DNA from: an uncultured Prevotella sp.
Lineage (GTDB): Bacteria > Bacteroidota > Bacteroidia > Bacteroidales > Bacteroidaceae
Direction of reading: 5' to 3'
DNA length: 64,000 nucleotides
NCBI GenBank assembly: GCA_905233825.1
Contig: CAJOFE010000004.1
Location: 124,001 to 188,000 of the forward strand
The position numbers and the translations under genes are program-made. Positions 1 to 8,855 of this stretch are shown here, piece by piece. Each line of letters opens with the position of its first letter. The stretch's first letter is position 1. The notes under the pieces were generated by a model that had not been told where the DNA came from, made no database searches, and worked only from the letters and a program-made list of their open reading frames with translations.

Positions 1-1
1 G

Positions 2-100
2 GCCACTCTTGTGATGAATAACTCCGTCTTCGACGACGATGTGGTGGTGGTCAACCAAAATAAGTGGCGCGCCCGCGCTTTTATAGGTATGCGATTATAA
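2..100 (+). CDS. 3' end of an unidentified protein (partial)
   Basis: The frame starting at base 2 is open from the window edge to a TAA at 98-100 and gives 32 residues ending in the segment RARAFIGMRL. The alternation of polar and hydrophobic residues and the short final strand resemble the C-terminal strand of an outer-membrane beta-barrel or assembly protein, but too little is visible to name a family. It lies 30 bases upstream of the patatin-like gene on the same strand with no clear promoter between, so the two may be co-transcribed. Confidence 0.5.
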   Translation, partial: ATLVMNNSVFDDDVVVVNQNKWRARAFIGMRL

Positions 101-130
101 AGTAGTCATAAAGCTAAAAGCCAAAAACTA

Positions 131-2440
131 ATGAAGAAAATATTTGTAATATTGGTTGCTGTACTGATGCTTGGTACGGTGAGTGCTCAAGAAGAAACTC
201 AGAGGAAAAAGGTGGCCGTTGTATTGAGTGGCGGCGGTGCTAAGGGTATGGCGCATATTGGTGTGCTGAAAGTATTGGAAAAAGCTGGCATTCCCGTCGA
301 TATTATAACTGGCACATCGATGGGTAGCATCATCGGTGGACTTTATGCTATTGGCTACAATGCCAATTCGCTTGACTCAATGGTTCGTGTGCAGGACTGG
401 AGCTATGTCATTACCGACAAAGAAGACTTGCGTAACCAGAGCCTCAGCGACCGCAAGAAGCAGAATACCTATTTCTTCACAACGGGTATGACTATCGGCA
501 AGCGCGATATGAATGCAGGAGGAATCATCAAGGGAAAGAACTTGGCCGAGCTGTTCAATCAGCTCTGTGTGGGCTTTACTGACTCGCTCGACTTCACCCG
601 TGACCTGCCCATACCTTTCGCCTGCGTGGCTACGGACATTATTACTAATGATGAGGTGGATTTCCACAGCGGACGGTTGCCGCAGGCCATGCGAGCTTCT
701 ATGGCCATTCCCGCAGCTTTCTCACCCGTGAGAATTGGTGAGAAGGTGCTGGTCGATGGTGGCATGAAGAATAATTATCCTGTTGATATTGCTCGCGAAA
801 TGGGAGCTGATATCGTCATCGGCGTTACCGTACAGGGACCGCCAAAGGTGGCCGAGGACATGGGTGGTACAATGAGCATCCTCAGTCAGATTATTGATGT
901 GAACTGTAAGAACAAGTTGGACGAGAACATCGATATGACCGATCTGCATATGGCCGTCAATACAAAAGGTTACAACGCAGCGAGCTTCTCGTTGGATGCT
1001 ATCGACACGCTTGTACGTCGCGGCGAAGAGGAGGCCATGCGCCATTGGGACCAGATTATTGCCCTGAAACCGCGCATTGGCATTGTTGATTCGTTCCGTC
1101 CTGCAATCCTCCATCCGCTACGTCCGAAGGTGATGACCGAGAAGCATCGTATCATTGACATTAGCTTTGAGAATATGACACCACAAGACGAGCGCTTCCT
1201 ACGTCAAAAGTTCCATCTGAACCGCACGGACAGTATTGATGCCAAATTGGAACAGGAACTAACAACCTCGATGCGTGTGGATTTGTTCTACCAGACGGCA
1301 GAATGTCGTTTATTGCCAGAGAAATTGCCAAAAAGTTCCACAAGGAAGATTCACGGCATTTGGGACGAGGTTGATTCTCTATGGAATTATGCCGATGGTG
1401 TGCGTGTCATCCTCACAGCCGGTGACCGCAAGTCGGTGCAACTGCATGGAGGCGCACGTTATGACACCGAGGAATATGCTGCCGTACAGTTGGGGCTTGA
1501 CATCCCGCTGAAGACTGCCGTACCTATCAATACCGATATTACAGTCCGCTTAGGTAAGCGCTTGAAGACGCGTGCTGATCTGACTATCCATCCTCGCAGC
1601 TTTACCCGTCCTACGCTCAGCTATGAGTTCCGTCGTAACGATGTGGATGTATATCTCAACGGTGATCGCGCCTACAATATTCTATATAATCAGTTTCAGG
1701 GAGAGTTCACACCCATCAACTTCGACCTGCGTCACTTTAACCTGCAATTAGACCTCCGTTGGGACTTCATGCATTACCGCAACAAGCTAGGTTCCGAGAC
1801 GTCGAAGCAAGTTACGCTCAAGAACGAACACTTCTTCAGCTACCGAGCTCGAGCTGAATACAATAGTGAGGACGATTGGAACTTTCCAACACGTGGTGCT
1901 CGCTTCAAGGCGGAATATGCCTACGTAACCAACGATTTTACGAAGCTCAATGACCGTGCGGCTGACGGCACGAAGTTGGGAAAGAAGATCGGCATGAGCG
2001 ACGTAAGTGCTGATTGGCGCATGTCGTTCACCGTTGGTGAACGTTTCACACTCCAGCCAATGCTCTATGGACGTCTGCTCTTCGGTTCGGTCGTGCCAGC
2101 CGTCTTTGGCAACACTATTGGTGGTGACTGGTTCGGTCACTATGTTGAGCAGCAGATGCCTTTTGCAGGAATTGGCAATATGGAGTATGTTGAGCATCAG
2201 TTCGTAGCTGCCCAGCTACAGGCGCAGGAGCGCATAGGTGGTAATAGCTATGTGCTACTTCGTGTGGCTGGAGCCCAACAGGCCGATAAAACGAAGGAAC
2301 TATTGGACAACCGCACCTTGTTAGGTGTCCAAGCCGCTTATTATTACAATACGATGTTCGGTCCTGTGGGTGCCACACTTGGCTATAGCAACCGTACCAA
2401 GGAGCCTTATTTCTACCTCAATCTAGGGTATGAATTCTAA
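131..2440 (+). CDS. Patatin-like phospholipase fused to an outer-membrane beta-barrel
   Basis: A secreted two-domain protein of 769 residues. A signal peptide ends near SAQEE (about residue 20). Residues 29-320 form a patatin/RssA-type acyl hydrolase with the oxyanion loop GGGAKGMAHIG, the nucleophile Ser63 in GTSMGS and the dyad Asp209 in DGGMKNN, so all catalytic elements are present. The rest, with many alternating strands and an aromatic end (NLGYEF), fits a BamA/TamA-type surface-antigen barrel. Families with this architecture are autotransporter-like lipases (compare PlpD) that place the hydrolase at the cell surface; surface exposure here is inferred. The next gene begins 113 bases downstream without an evident promoter. 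Confidence 0.9.
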   Translation: MKKIFVILVAVLMLGTVSAQEETQRKKVAVVLSGGGAKGMAHIGVLKVLEKAGIPVDIITGTSMGSIIGGLYAIGYNANSLDSMVRVQDWSYVITDKEDLRNQSLSDRKKQNTYFFTTGMTIGKRDMNAGGIIKGKNLAELFNQLCVGFTDSLDFTRDLPIPFACVATDIITNDEVDFHSGRLPQAMRASMAIPAAFSPVRIGEKVLVDGGMKNNYPVDIAREMGADIVIGVTVQGPPKVAEDMGGTMSILSQIIDVNCKNKLDENIDMTDLHMAVNTKGYNAASFSLDAIDTLVRRGEEEAMRHWDQIIALKPRIGIVDSFRPAILHPLRPKVMTEKHRIIDISFENMTPQDERFLRQKFHLNRTDSIDAKLEQELTTSMRVDLFYQTAECRLLPEKLPKSSTRKIHGIWDEVDSLWNYADGVRVILTAGDRKSVQLHGGARYDTEEYAAVQLGLDIPLKTAVPINTDITVRLGKRLKTRADLTIHPRSFTRPTLSYEFRRNDVDVYLNGDRAYNILYNQFQGEFTPINFDLRHFNLQLDLRWDFMHYRNKLGSETSKQVTLKNEHFFSYRARAEYNSEDDWNFPTRGARFKAEYAYVTNDFTKLNDRAADGTKLGKKIGMSDVSADWRMSFTVGERFTLQPMLYGRLLFGSVVPAVFGNTIGGDWFGHYVEQQMPFAGIGNMEYVEHQFVAAQLQAQERIGGNSYVLLRVAGAQQADKTKELLDNRTLLGVQAAYYYNTMFGPVGATLGYSNRTKEPYFYLNLGYEF

Positions 2441-2553
2441 GATGGCGCGGGCGGTGTTGGTGCTCCGATAACGGCTGGGGCGCAGAGAATTCTGACGTTA
2501 TGGAGTAAGACTATAGGAGTTGAGAATGGAGAATTAGCAAAATACTGAAGATT

Positions 2554-4950
2554 ATGAAGACGAACAGTTTTAAACTATTGTTGATGGCCACAACGTTGCT
2601 TATAGCCAATACGTTATTGGCGCAACAACACGGCCTTGCCATCGATATCAGGAAGAACCATCAGGAAGACTCAACTCACGTGACTAATGTCAGCATTGGC
2701 CTGACCAGCCATACCGATACGCTGAAGGGTATGCAGCTGAATATGTTGTCGAACTATGCATGGCGCGTAGAGGGAGTCCAGCTGTCGGGCTTTAGCAATA
2801 TCTCGTCATCACCAATGCGAGGTTTCCAGCTCAGTGGCGTCACCAATATCTCCATGGGTGTGGAGAACGGCATTCAGGCGGCTGGTCTGTTAAATGTCTC
2901 ATCGGGCTATATGCGCGGCCTGCAACTCGGTGCCTATAATTATGCCGACGAACTGAACGGCGCGCAGATTGGTGTCTTCAATGTGGCCGAAGCACATCCC
3001 AAAGGCTGGCAGATAGGTCTGGTGAACTACACCAAGGATACCGAGGGTCACAAGATTGGTCTGGTGAACGTGAACCCCGAGACCACCATAGACGTGATGA
3101 CCTTTGGCGGCACCAGTTCGAAGCTGAACGGTGCCGTGCGTTTCCGTAACACGAGCACCTATAGTATCCTCGGTTTAGGTACCCACTACATGGGCTTCGA
3201 CGAGGATTTTTCTGGTGCCGTGTTCTATCGTCTGGGACAGTACAAGCAGCTCACGCCAAAGCTGTCAATCAGCGGTGATATCGGCTACTACCATATTGAA
3301 ACGTTCAAGAAGCACAGCGACGAGGGGCCCTCACGTCTTTTCTCCTTGCAGGGCCGCGTGAATGCAGACTACCAGCTGTCGCGCACCGTCGGAGCCTTTG
3401 CTTCGGTGGGCTATGGCGACACGCGCTACTATCATCACGAAAAGAGCTACCGTCATCGCTTCTTGGCAGAAGCCGGCCTGACCTTCCGTTATCCACATAA
3501 CCAGAATCGCAAAACGGCCGTCGTTCACCGTAGCGAGGAAGAAAAACCTGACGACTCGCTAATGGCATTAGGTCTGGGCAAGAAGCATCCGTGGTGGGCA
3601 CTGGCGCAGGCCACAGGCATCAATGTCTTCGTACATTGTTTCGACCGTTTTGCTCTCGATGCCGACTTCGCTCAGACCACGCTGCACACGTGGCGCGATA
3701 ATTTCGAGAACGGTTTTGTGTGGGACAACGATGTGTTCTCAACTAACCTCTTCATGCACCCCTATCACGGCAACCTCTACTTCAACTCCGCCCGTTCGCA
3801 GGGGCTTACGTTCTGGGAGTCGGCACCCTACGCTGCTATCGGTTCATTAGAGTGGGAATTCCTGGGCGAGCGTGAGCCACCCGCACTCAACGACCTCATC
3901 GCCACCACTATGGGAGGCATCTGCATTGGTGAAATCACCAACCGCATCAGCCGCATATTCCTCGATGACTCCAAACAGGGCTGGCCGCGTTTCTGGCGTG
4001 AGCTGGGTGCTGCCGTCTTCAATCCTATGGGTGCCCTGAAACGCATCGCTACCGGCGATGCCTGGAATGTACGCCGTGACCACTACCGCTATCACGACTA
4101 TAACCGCAACCCCGTGGAGATCTCCATTTCGGCTGGCGACCGTTATTTGGCTGATGACGGCAGTATGTTCAAGGGTGAGCACAACCCCTACATCAACCTC
4201 TCCATGCAGTATGGAGACCCCGTGAACGAGGATGAGCACAACGCGCCTTACGACTACTTCGAGTCAGAGTTCATTGCTGGACTCTCAAGCAACCAGCCCA
4301 TTCTCAACCAGGTGCACCTGATGGGCCGTCTCTGGAGTACGCCAATGATTGAGCGCAAGAATATCCGTGCCGAGTTTGGTATCTATCAGCATTTCGATTA
4401 TTTCGACTCGAAGCCCGTGAAGGACGGCTCCGATCTTACGCCTTACCGTATCAGCGAGGCAGCAGCCTTCGGTCCTGGAGCCATCATTCAGATGCCGCAG
4501 GTGGGCATGCTCGACAAGTTGGAGCAGCGCGTCTTCCTCAATGGTATCTTGTTGGGCGGCACGAAGAGCGACTATTATAATATCATCGACCGCGACTACA
4601 ACATGGGCAGCGGCTTTAGTGTGAAGACGAAAACACACATGGAGTTGCGCCACTTCGGACGTTTTACCCTCAACGCTCACTACTATCGCATCTTCACGTG
4701 GAAGGGCTATGACAAGGACAAAGACCTATCCACGCTTGATGAAGAGGAAATGCTCCATCTGAATGCTCAAGGCGATAAGGGTAATGCTGCTCTGCTAGTC
4801 GTCAACCCCGTGACGGAGTTCGACATCGCCCGCAACTGGAGTGTCGTTCTCTCTGGCTCGTACTACGTCCGCCGCACGCACTACCACTACTTCGACGACG
4901 TGAAGGCCAACACCTTCGAGTTGCGCCTCGGTGCTACCGTGCATCTCTAA
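2554..4950 (+). CDS. DUF3943-type outer membrane protein with LA_2272-like repeats
   Basis: A 798-residue exported protein with a signal peptide ending at LLAQQ (about residue 24). Residues 40-170 carry short repeats in which strands such as GVQLSGFSNIS, GFQLSGVTNIS, GLQLGAYNYA and GAQIGVFNVA recur; this is the LA_2272-type surface repeat. The C-terminal two thirds match the DUF3943 type, including the segment SLEWEFLGEREPPALNDLI, which in this family lies in a membrane-embedded region. The ending LRLGATVHL fits a last barrel strand. Function is unknown. A terminator hairpin follows the stop codon closely. Confidence 0.75.
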   Translation: MKTNSFKLLLMATTLLIANTLLAQQHGLAIDIRKNHQEDSTHVTNVSIGLTSHTDTLKGMQLNMLSNYAWRVEGVQLSGFSNISSSPMRGFQLSGVTNISMGVENGIQAAGLLNVSSGYMRGLQLGAYNYADELNGAQIGVFNVAEAHPKGWQIGLVNYTKDTEGHKIGLVNVNPETTIDVMTFGGTSSKLNGAVRFRNTSTYSILGLGTHYMGFDEDFSGAVFYRLGQYKQLTPKLSISGDIGYYHIETFKKHSDEGPSRLFSLQGRVNADYQLSRTVGAFASVGYGDTRYYHHEKSYRHRFLAEAGLTFRYPHNQNRKTAVVHRSEEEKPDDSLMALGLGKKHPWWALAQATGINVFVHCFDRFALDADFAQTTLHTWRDNFENGFVWDNDVFSTNLFMHPYHGNLYFNSARSQGLTFWESAPYAAIGSLEWEFLGEREPPALNDLIATTMGGICIGEITNRISRIFLDDSKQGWPRFWRELGAAVFNPMGALKRIATGDAWNVRRDHYRYHDYNRNPVEISISAGDRYLADDGSMFKGEHNPYINLSMQYGDPVNEDEHNAPYDYFESEFIAGLSSNQPILNQVHLMGRLWSTPMIERKNIRAEFGIYQHFDYFDSKPVKDGSDLTPYRISEAAAFGPGAIIQMPQVGMLDKLEQRVFLNGILLGGTKSDYYNIIDRDYNMGSGFSVKTKTHMELRHFGRFTLNAHYYRIFTWKGYDKDKDLSTLDEEEMLHLNAQGDKGNAALLVVNPVTEFDIARNWSVVLSGSYYVRRTHYHYFDDVKANTFELRLGATVHL

Positions 4951-4970
4951 ATTTCAGTTTTTTTTCGTAT

Positions 4971-5005
4971 AACGCATCATTTTTATCAAGAAGTGATGCG
5001 TTTTT
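4971..5005 (+). terminator. Rho-independent terminator after the DUF3943 gene
   Basis: A perfect 9-bp stem, AACGCATCA (4971-4979) with TGATGCGTT (4994-5002), is followed by a run of T. It lies 20 bases after the stop codon and should end the upstream transcript. Confidence 0.8.
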
Positions 5006-5010
5006 GCATT

Positions 5011-5160
5011 TATCTGTCACTATTGTCACCATATCTGACCTGTCTATCTTGTTGTCATTCAGCGAATTGTAAAGGATTGGCGCAGAAGTGCAGATTTTTT
5101 GTTGAAAAACTTTGGAGTGCGCGCGCATACGCGCGTGAATAAATCAAATAGGTGCCTTCT
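5011..5160 (+). repeat. Dispersed intergenic element, copy A
   Basis: This stretch is clearly similar to the reverse complement of 49800-49957. Shared blocks, in the same order, are TATCTGTCACTATTGTCACC, a middle part with GTGCAGATTTTTT, and the alternating purine-pyrimidine tract GCGCGCATACGCGCG, after which both copies run into GCCTTCT palindromes. No protein is encoded. It may be the remnant of a mobile element or a widespread intergenic repeat; neither copy has an adjacent transposase or integrase. Confidence 0.75.
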
Positions 5161-5203
5161 CTAAGGCATAAAGAAGGCATCTCTTTGCCCTGAAGAAGGC
5201 ACC
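5151..5203. repeat. GCCTTCT palindromic repeat cluster
   Basis: GGTGCCTTCT (5151-5160) pairs with AGAAGGCACC (5194-5203), and the interior holds further copies of AAGGCAT and GCCCT. Similar clusters of nested palindromes built on GCC/GGC with TTCT or TTTCC occur at about 10228-10420, 49738-49815 and 62386-62459. Confidence 0.7.
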
Positions 5204-5223
5204 TTTTTGGTATTTTGGACGCT

Positions 5224-5259
5224 CCTAAATCAATTTAGGACGTAGCTAAATCAATTTAG
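5224..5259. promoter_or_regulatory. Two tandem CTAAATCAATTTAG palindromes (operator candidate)
   Basis: The palindrome CTAAAT-CA-ATTTAG occurs twice, at 5225-5238 and 5246-5259, 21 bases apart (about two helical turns). It lies just upstream of the promoter of the lipoprotein gene at 5367 (TTTG at 5283-5286, TATCTTTG at 5307-5314). Spacing and position suggest cooperative binding of a dimeric regulator on one face of the DNA. The regulator is unknown. Confidence 0.45.
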
Positions 5260-5282
5260 GACGCAGCAAAAAAACGAAATCC

Positions 5283-5314
5283 TTTGGTGGTTTCAGGAAT
5301 TATTCGTATCTTTG
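5283..5314 (+). promoter_or_regulatory. Bacteroidetes-type promoter of the small lipoprotein gene
   Basis: TTTG at 5283-5286, a 20-base spacer and TATCTTTG at 5307-5314 match the Bacteroidetes housekeeping consensus. Transcription would begin near 5321, leaving a leader of about 45 bases. Confidence 0.75.
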
Positions 5315-5366
5315 CACGCAAGAAAGGAGTATAAGGAAATTTCGTAACAATAAAATATCTACGACA

Positions 5367-5930
5367 ATGAAACAGCTGACTTTATGGAGAAACATCTTTG
5401 TGATGGCTGCTGCAATCTCCATCGCCTCTTGCAGCAATGACAGTGAGCAGGAAAAGCCTTTCACTACCGACCCTGTGGAGCAGACTAAGTTCTTCGTCTG
5501 CGAAGCGAGTGCCGAAACAAGGGGTGCAACCATCGACACGCTCTTCACCGAGGATGACATCGAGTGGTTCAACGTCAGCACCCGCGAAATCCGCTTCAAG
5601 AAGCAGGACGAGCAGCTTCTGAACAAACTGATGGCGAACTATGACAAAGAAAAGCTGGAGTTCCACCTCGGCGAGAACGTTCTGTTCGAGGTCAGCCGTT
5701 TCGTGTCTGATTTTGACAGCCGCGTATTCTTTGACCTTGTGCTGTACTATTCCACAATAGGAGACTTCTCCCAAGATTCAGGTATCCCCCACTATTACCT
5801 GCTCGACTGCTACCCCCAGCTATCCAGTTTCATCAACGACGAGCGCACGCAGGCCAACGTCAAGAAGAACGCCCTGCAGTGGGAAGCCTTCACCAAATAT
5901 CTTGAAGGCAAGGGCAAACTGAAAAAATAA
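5367..5930 (+). CDS. Small lipoprotein of unknown function
   Basis: A 187-residue protein with a lipoprotein signal peptide: after a hydrophobic stretch the lipobox is SIASC with the lipidated Cys at about residue 23, followed by an acidic SNDSEQE linker that suggests export to the outer membrane in Bacteroidales. The mature part is mixed alpha/beta (TREIRFKKQDEQLLNKLMAN and a region rich in aromatic residues) and I do not recognise it. It is a single-gene unit with its own promoter and a tandem operator-like palindrome upstream. Confidence 0.8.
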   Translation: MKQLTLWRNIFVMAAAISIASCSNDSEQEKPFTTDPVEQTKFFVCEASAETRGATIDTLFTEDDIEWFNVSTREIRFKKQDEQLLNKLMANYDKEKLEFHLGENVLFEVSRFVSDFDSRVFFDLVLYYSTIGDFSQDSGIPHYYLLDCYPQLSSFINDERTQANVKKNALQWEAFTKYLEGKGKLKK

Positions 5931-6025
5931 ATTCATTTGGAATTTGTAGAGGCGACAAAATAGTTCTCAGTTGTTTGCCGTTCTGGCATTTGCCTATTTG
6001 TATCTTGCCGAATGGTGTAGAAATT

Positions 6026-6691
6026 ATGAATATTATTGTATCGCAAGAAATAGAGAAGGTGTGCCCTTCGTTTGTGGGCGCAGCAGTTGAGGCGCAGGTG
6101 GTGAATACGGAGTACTGCGCTGAGCTTTGGGACGAGATTCATGGACTGGAACAACGGCTGAGAAAGGAACTGACGACGGAGAGTCTGAAGGAGCTGTCGC
6201 CGATTGCCGCCACGCGACGGGTATATAAGGCGTGCGGTAAGGATCCTTCGCGCTATCGTCCTGCCAGCGAGCAGTTGATTCGTCGTATGTTGCAAGGAAA
6301 AGAGCTCTACCAGATTGACACGCTGGTGGATCTTGTCAATCTGGCCTCTATCGGCTATGGTTATAGTATTGGCGGTTTTGATGCTGACAAGTTCGTGGGC
6401 GACACGCTGACTCTGGGTGTGGGTCGCGAGGGTGAGCCCTACGAGGGCATAGGTCGCGGCATGCTGAACATTGCAGGTCTGCCCGTCTATCGTGATGCAC
6501 AAGGTGGGGTGGGTACGCCTACCAGCGACAACGAGCGTACGAAGATAACACTCAGCACCACCCATCTTGTGGTGCTCATCAACGGTTATGATGGCAATGA
6601 GCAACGTGTGGTGGATAATGCCTGCTTCATCCAACGACTGCTACGCCAGTATGCCCATAGCAATGGTGGTTCAGTCAAGGTCTATCGCTAA
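6026..6691 (+). CDS. B3/B4-domain protein (PheRS beta-like, possible tRNA-editing type)
   Basis: A 221-residue protein resembling the B3/B4 domain of phenylalanyl-tRNA synthetase beta, as found in free-standing B3/B4 proteins. Typical elements are ATRRVYKACGKDPSRYRPA, DTLVDLVNLASIGYGYSIGG and the GREGEPYEGIGRG loop. In full PheRS this domain hydrolyses mischarged Tyr-tRNA; whether the free-standing form edits is inferred. The ATG at 6026 is chosen because homology begins at MNIIVSQEIEKV; an upstream in-frame ATG at 5975 would add an unrelated 17-residue peptide. It converges with tex, with only 4 bases between the stop codons. Confidence 0.8.
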   Translation: MNIIVSQEIEKVCPSFVGAAVEAQVVNTEYCAELWDEIHGLEQRLRKELTTESLKELSPIAATRRVYKACGKDPSRYRPASEQLIRRMLQGKELYQIDTLVDLVNLASIGYGYSIGGFDADKFVGDTLTLGVGREGEPYEGIGRGMLNIAGLPVYRDAQGGVGTPTSDNERTKITLSTTHLVVLINGYDGNEQRVVDNACFIQRLLRQYAHSNGGSVKVYR

Positions 6692-6695
6692 TAGC

Positions 6696-8855
6696 CTATA
6701 TCTTCATGGAGAGCGAGATACGGTGACGACGGTGATCGACCTCGATGACGCGAACGGTAACGTGCTGGTGCAGCTTCACCACGTCTGTAGGATGGGCAAT
6801 ACGGCGATTAGCCATTTGTGAAATATGCACGAGGCCGTCCTGATGGACACCGATATCGACAAAGGCACCGAAGTTGGTGATGTTGGTCACGATGCCAGGC
6901 AGAATCATTCCTTCCTCCAAGTCATCTATAGTTTGGACGCGGCTGTCGAACTCAAACTCTTCTAACTGCTCGCGCGGATCACGTCCCGGCTTCTCCAACT
7001 CATGCATGATATCTGTCAACGTGGGTATGCCCACCTCCTTGGTGACATACTTGTTGATATCGATATGGGCACGCAGCTCTTTCTGCTGAATCAGGTCTTT
7101 CACGGTGCAACCCTGATCGTGGGCCATTTGCTCGACAATAGCATAACTCTCAGGATGCACGGCACTATTGTCGAGCGGGTTCTTGGCATCAGGAATACGC
7201 AAGAAACCGGCACATTGCTGGAAAGCAGCAGGTCCCAGACGTGGCACCTTCTTCAATTGGGCACGCGAAGTGAAGGGGCCATTGTCACGACGATAGTCAA
7301 TGATATTCTTAGCCAACGTGGGCCCCAGACCGCTAACGTATTGCAGCAGGTGGCTACTGGCCGTATTCAGATTGACACCCACCATGTTGACGCAGCTTTC
7401 TACGGTCTGGTCTAACTGATGCTTCAGCTTGGTCTGATCGATATCGTGTTGATATTGTCCCACGCCGATGCTCTTCGGATCAATCTTCACCAGCTCAGCC
7501 AGCGGGTCCATCAGACGACGCCCAATGCTGACTGCGCCACGTACGGTGACATCTTCATCAGGGAATTCATCGCGGGCTATCTTCGAAGCGGAGTAGATGG
7601 AGGCGCCGTCCTCGGAAACGACAAATAGCCTCACCCCTGTCCCCTCTCCAACTGGCAAGGGGAGTGATTTGATGGTGTCTTCTATAAATGTCTTCGTTTC
7701 GCGGCTGGCAGTACCGTTGCCGATAGCGATGGCCTCAATGTGGTAGTCCTGGATCATCTGCTGCACGTGGACGGTAGCCTGCATGCGACGGTTCACAGGC
7801 GGGTGGGGGAAGATGGCCTCGTGGTGGAGCAGATTGCCCTGTGCGTCAAGGCACACCACCTTGCAGCCCGTGCGGAAACCCGGGTCGATGCCCATCACGC
7901 GCTTCTGCCCCAATGGAGCACCAAGCAGCAGCTGGCGCAGGTTCTCGGCAAAGACGCGGATGGCTTCATCGTCGGCCCGCTCTTTACTAAGGTTGGCAAA
8001 CTCCGTCTCTATCGAGGGCTTCAGCAGACGCTTATAGCTGTCTTCTGCTGCCTCAGCCACAAGTCGGCCACAAGCATTGTGGCTGTGTACCCACTGGCGT
8101 TGCAGACGTTCGATACACTCCTGGTCATCTATAGGATCGATGCTCAGGCGCAGAATGCCCTCGGCCTCGCCGCGTCGCATGGCTAACAGGCGATGACTGG
8201 AACAGCGCTTCAGCTGCTCGTGCCAGTCGAAATAGTCGCTGTATTTCTGTGCTTCGTCGCTGTCGGCCTTGGCCTTGACCACCTTCGAGGTGATGATAGC
8301 TGTGCGACGAAAGCTGCCTCGCAGTTGCTGGCGTGAGCGCTCGTCTTCGCTGATGGTCTCGGCAATGATGTCCTGAGCACCACGAATAGCAGTTGCAATA
8401 TCTGAGACATCGCCTACGGCATACTTCTTGGCAGCCAGCTCTATGTTACTCTCGCGTTGCAGCAGGATGAGTTGAGCCAACGGTTCCAGTCCCTGTTCGC
8501 GTGCCACTTGGGCACGGGTCCTTCGTCTCGGTTTGTAGGGAAGATAGATGTCCTCAAGCTCCGTAGCGTCCCAGCATTGTTCGATACGTTTCTGAAGCTC
8601 AGGCGTCATCTTCTCTAACTCCGTGATGGTCTTGATGACGGTTTCCTTTCGCTTTGCAATCTCCTTCAGGCGTTCATTCTCGTCGTTGATGGCGGCTATG
8701 GCCACCTCGTCGAGTGCTCCTGTGCGCTCCTTGCGATAGCGTGAGATGAAGGGGATGGTACATCCTTCTTCGAGTAGAGACAACGTATTGCCCACAGCTT
8801 CAATACTGAGGTTCAGCGCCTGGGCTATCAATTTGGCAATAATATTATTCTGCAT
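6696..8855 (-). CDS. tex: Tex family RNA-binding transcription accessory protein
   Basis: Tex is a cytoplasmic nucleic-acid-binding protein that influences transcription. The order is typical: an N-terminal helical region with ISRYRKERTGALDE, a YqgF/RNase H-like core with GIDPGFRTGCKVV, helix-hairpin-helix motifs (LNTASSHLLQYVSGLGPTLA) and a C-terminal S1 domain (GMILPGIVTNITNFGAFVDIG). Translation is best started at MQNNIIAKL (8855), where homology begins; this overlaps the end of the PfkB gene by 11 bases, implying coupling. In the YqgF region, the segment KSLPLPVGEGTGVRLF (DNA 7626-7672) replaces the short loop usual in Tex proteins and looks like an in-frame repeat insertion. Confidence 0.93.
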   Translation of the reverse strand: MQNNIIAKLIAQALNLSIEAVGNTLSLLEEGCTIPFISRYRKERTGALDEVAIAAINDENERLKEIAKRKETVIKTITELEKMTPELQKRIEQCWDATELEDIYLPYKPRRRTRAQVAREQGLEPLAQLILLQRESNIELAAKKYAVGDVSDIATAIRGAQDIIAETISEDERSRQQLRGSFRRTAIITSKVVKAKADSDEAQKYSDYFDWHEQLKRCSSHRLLAMRRGEAEGILRLSIDPIDDQECIERLQRQWVHSHNACGRLVAEAAEDSYKRLLKPSIETEFANLSKERADDEAIRVFAENLRQLLLGAPLGQKRVMGIDPGFRTGCKVVCLDAQGNLLHHEAIFPHPPVNRRMQATVHVQQMIQDYHIEAIAIGNGTASRETKTFIEDTIKSLPLPVGEGTGVRLFVVSEDGASIYSASKIARDEFPDEDVTVRGAVSIGRRLMDPLAELVKIDPKSIGVGQYQHDIDQTKLKHQLDQTVESCVNMVGVNLNTASSHLLQYVSGLGPTLAKNIIDYRRDNGPFTSRAQLKKVPRLGPAAFQQCAGFLRIPDAKNPLDNSAVHPESYAIVEQMAHDQGCTVKDLIQQKELRAHIDINKYVTKEVGIPTLTDIMHELEKPGRDPREQLEEFEFDSRVQTIDDLEEGMILPGIVTNITNFGAFVDIGVHQDGLVHISQMANRRIAHPTDVVKLHQHVTVRVIEVDHRRHRISLSMKI
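7626..7672. repeat. GC-rich repeat inserted in frame in tex
   Basis: The stretch contains CCTCACCCCTGTCCCC and GGCAAGGGGAGTG and encodes SLPLPVGEGTGVRL on the minus strand. The peptide closely resembles SPLPLEGVRGRL in the GH3 gene at 25.5 kb, although the two proteins are unrelated, which points to a shared DNA repeat and not to protein homology. Confidence 0.6.
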
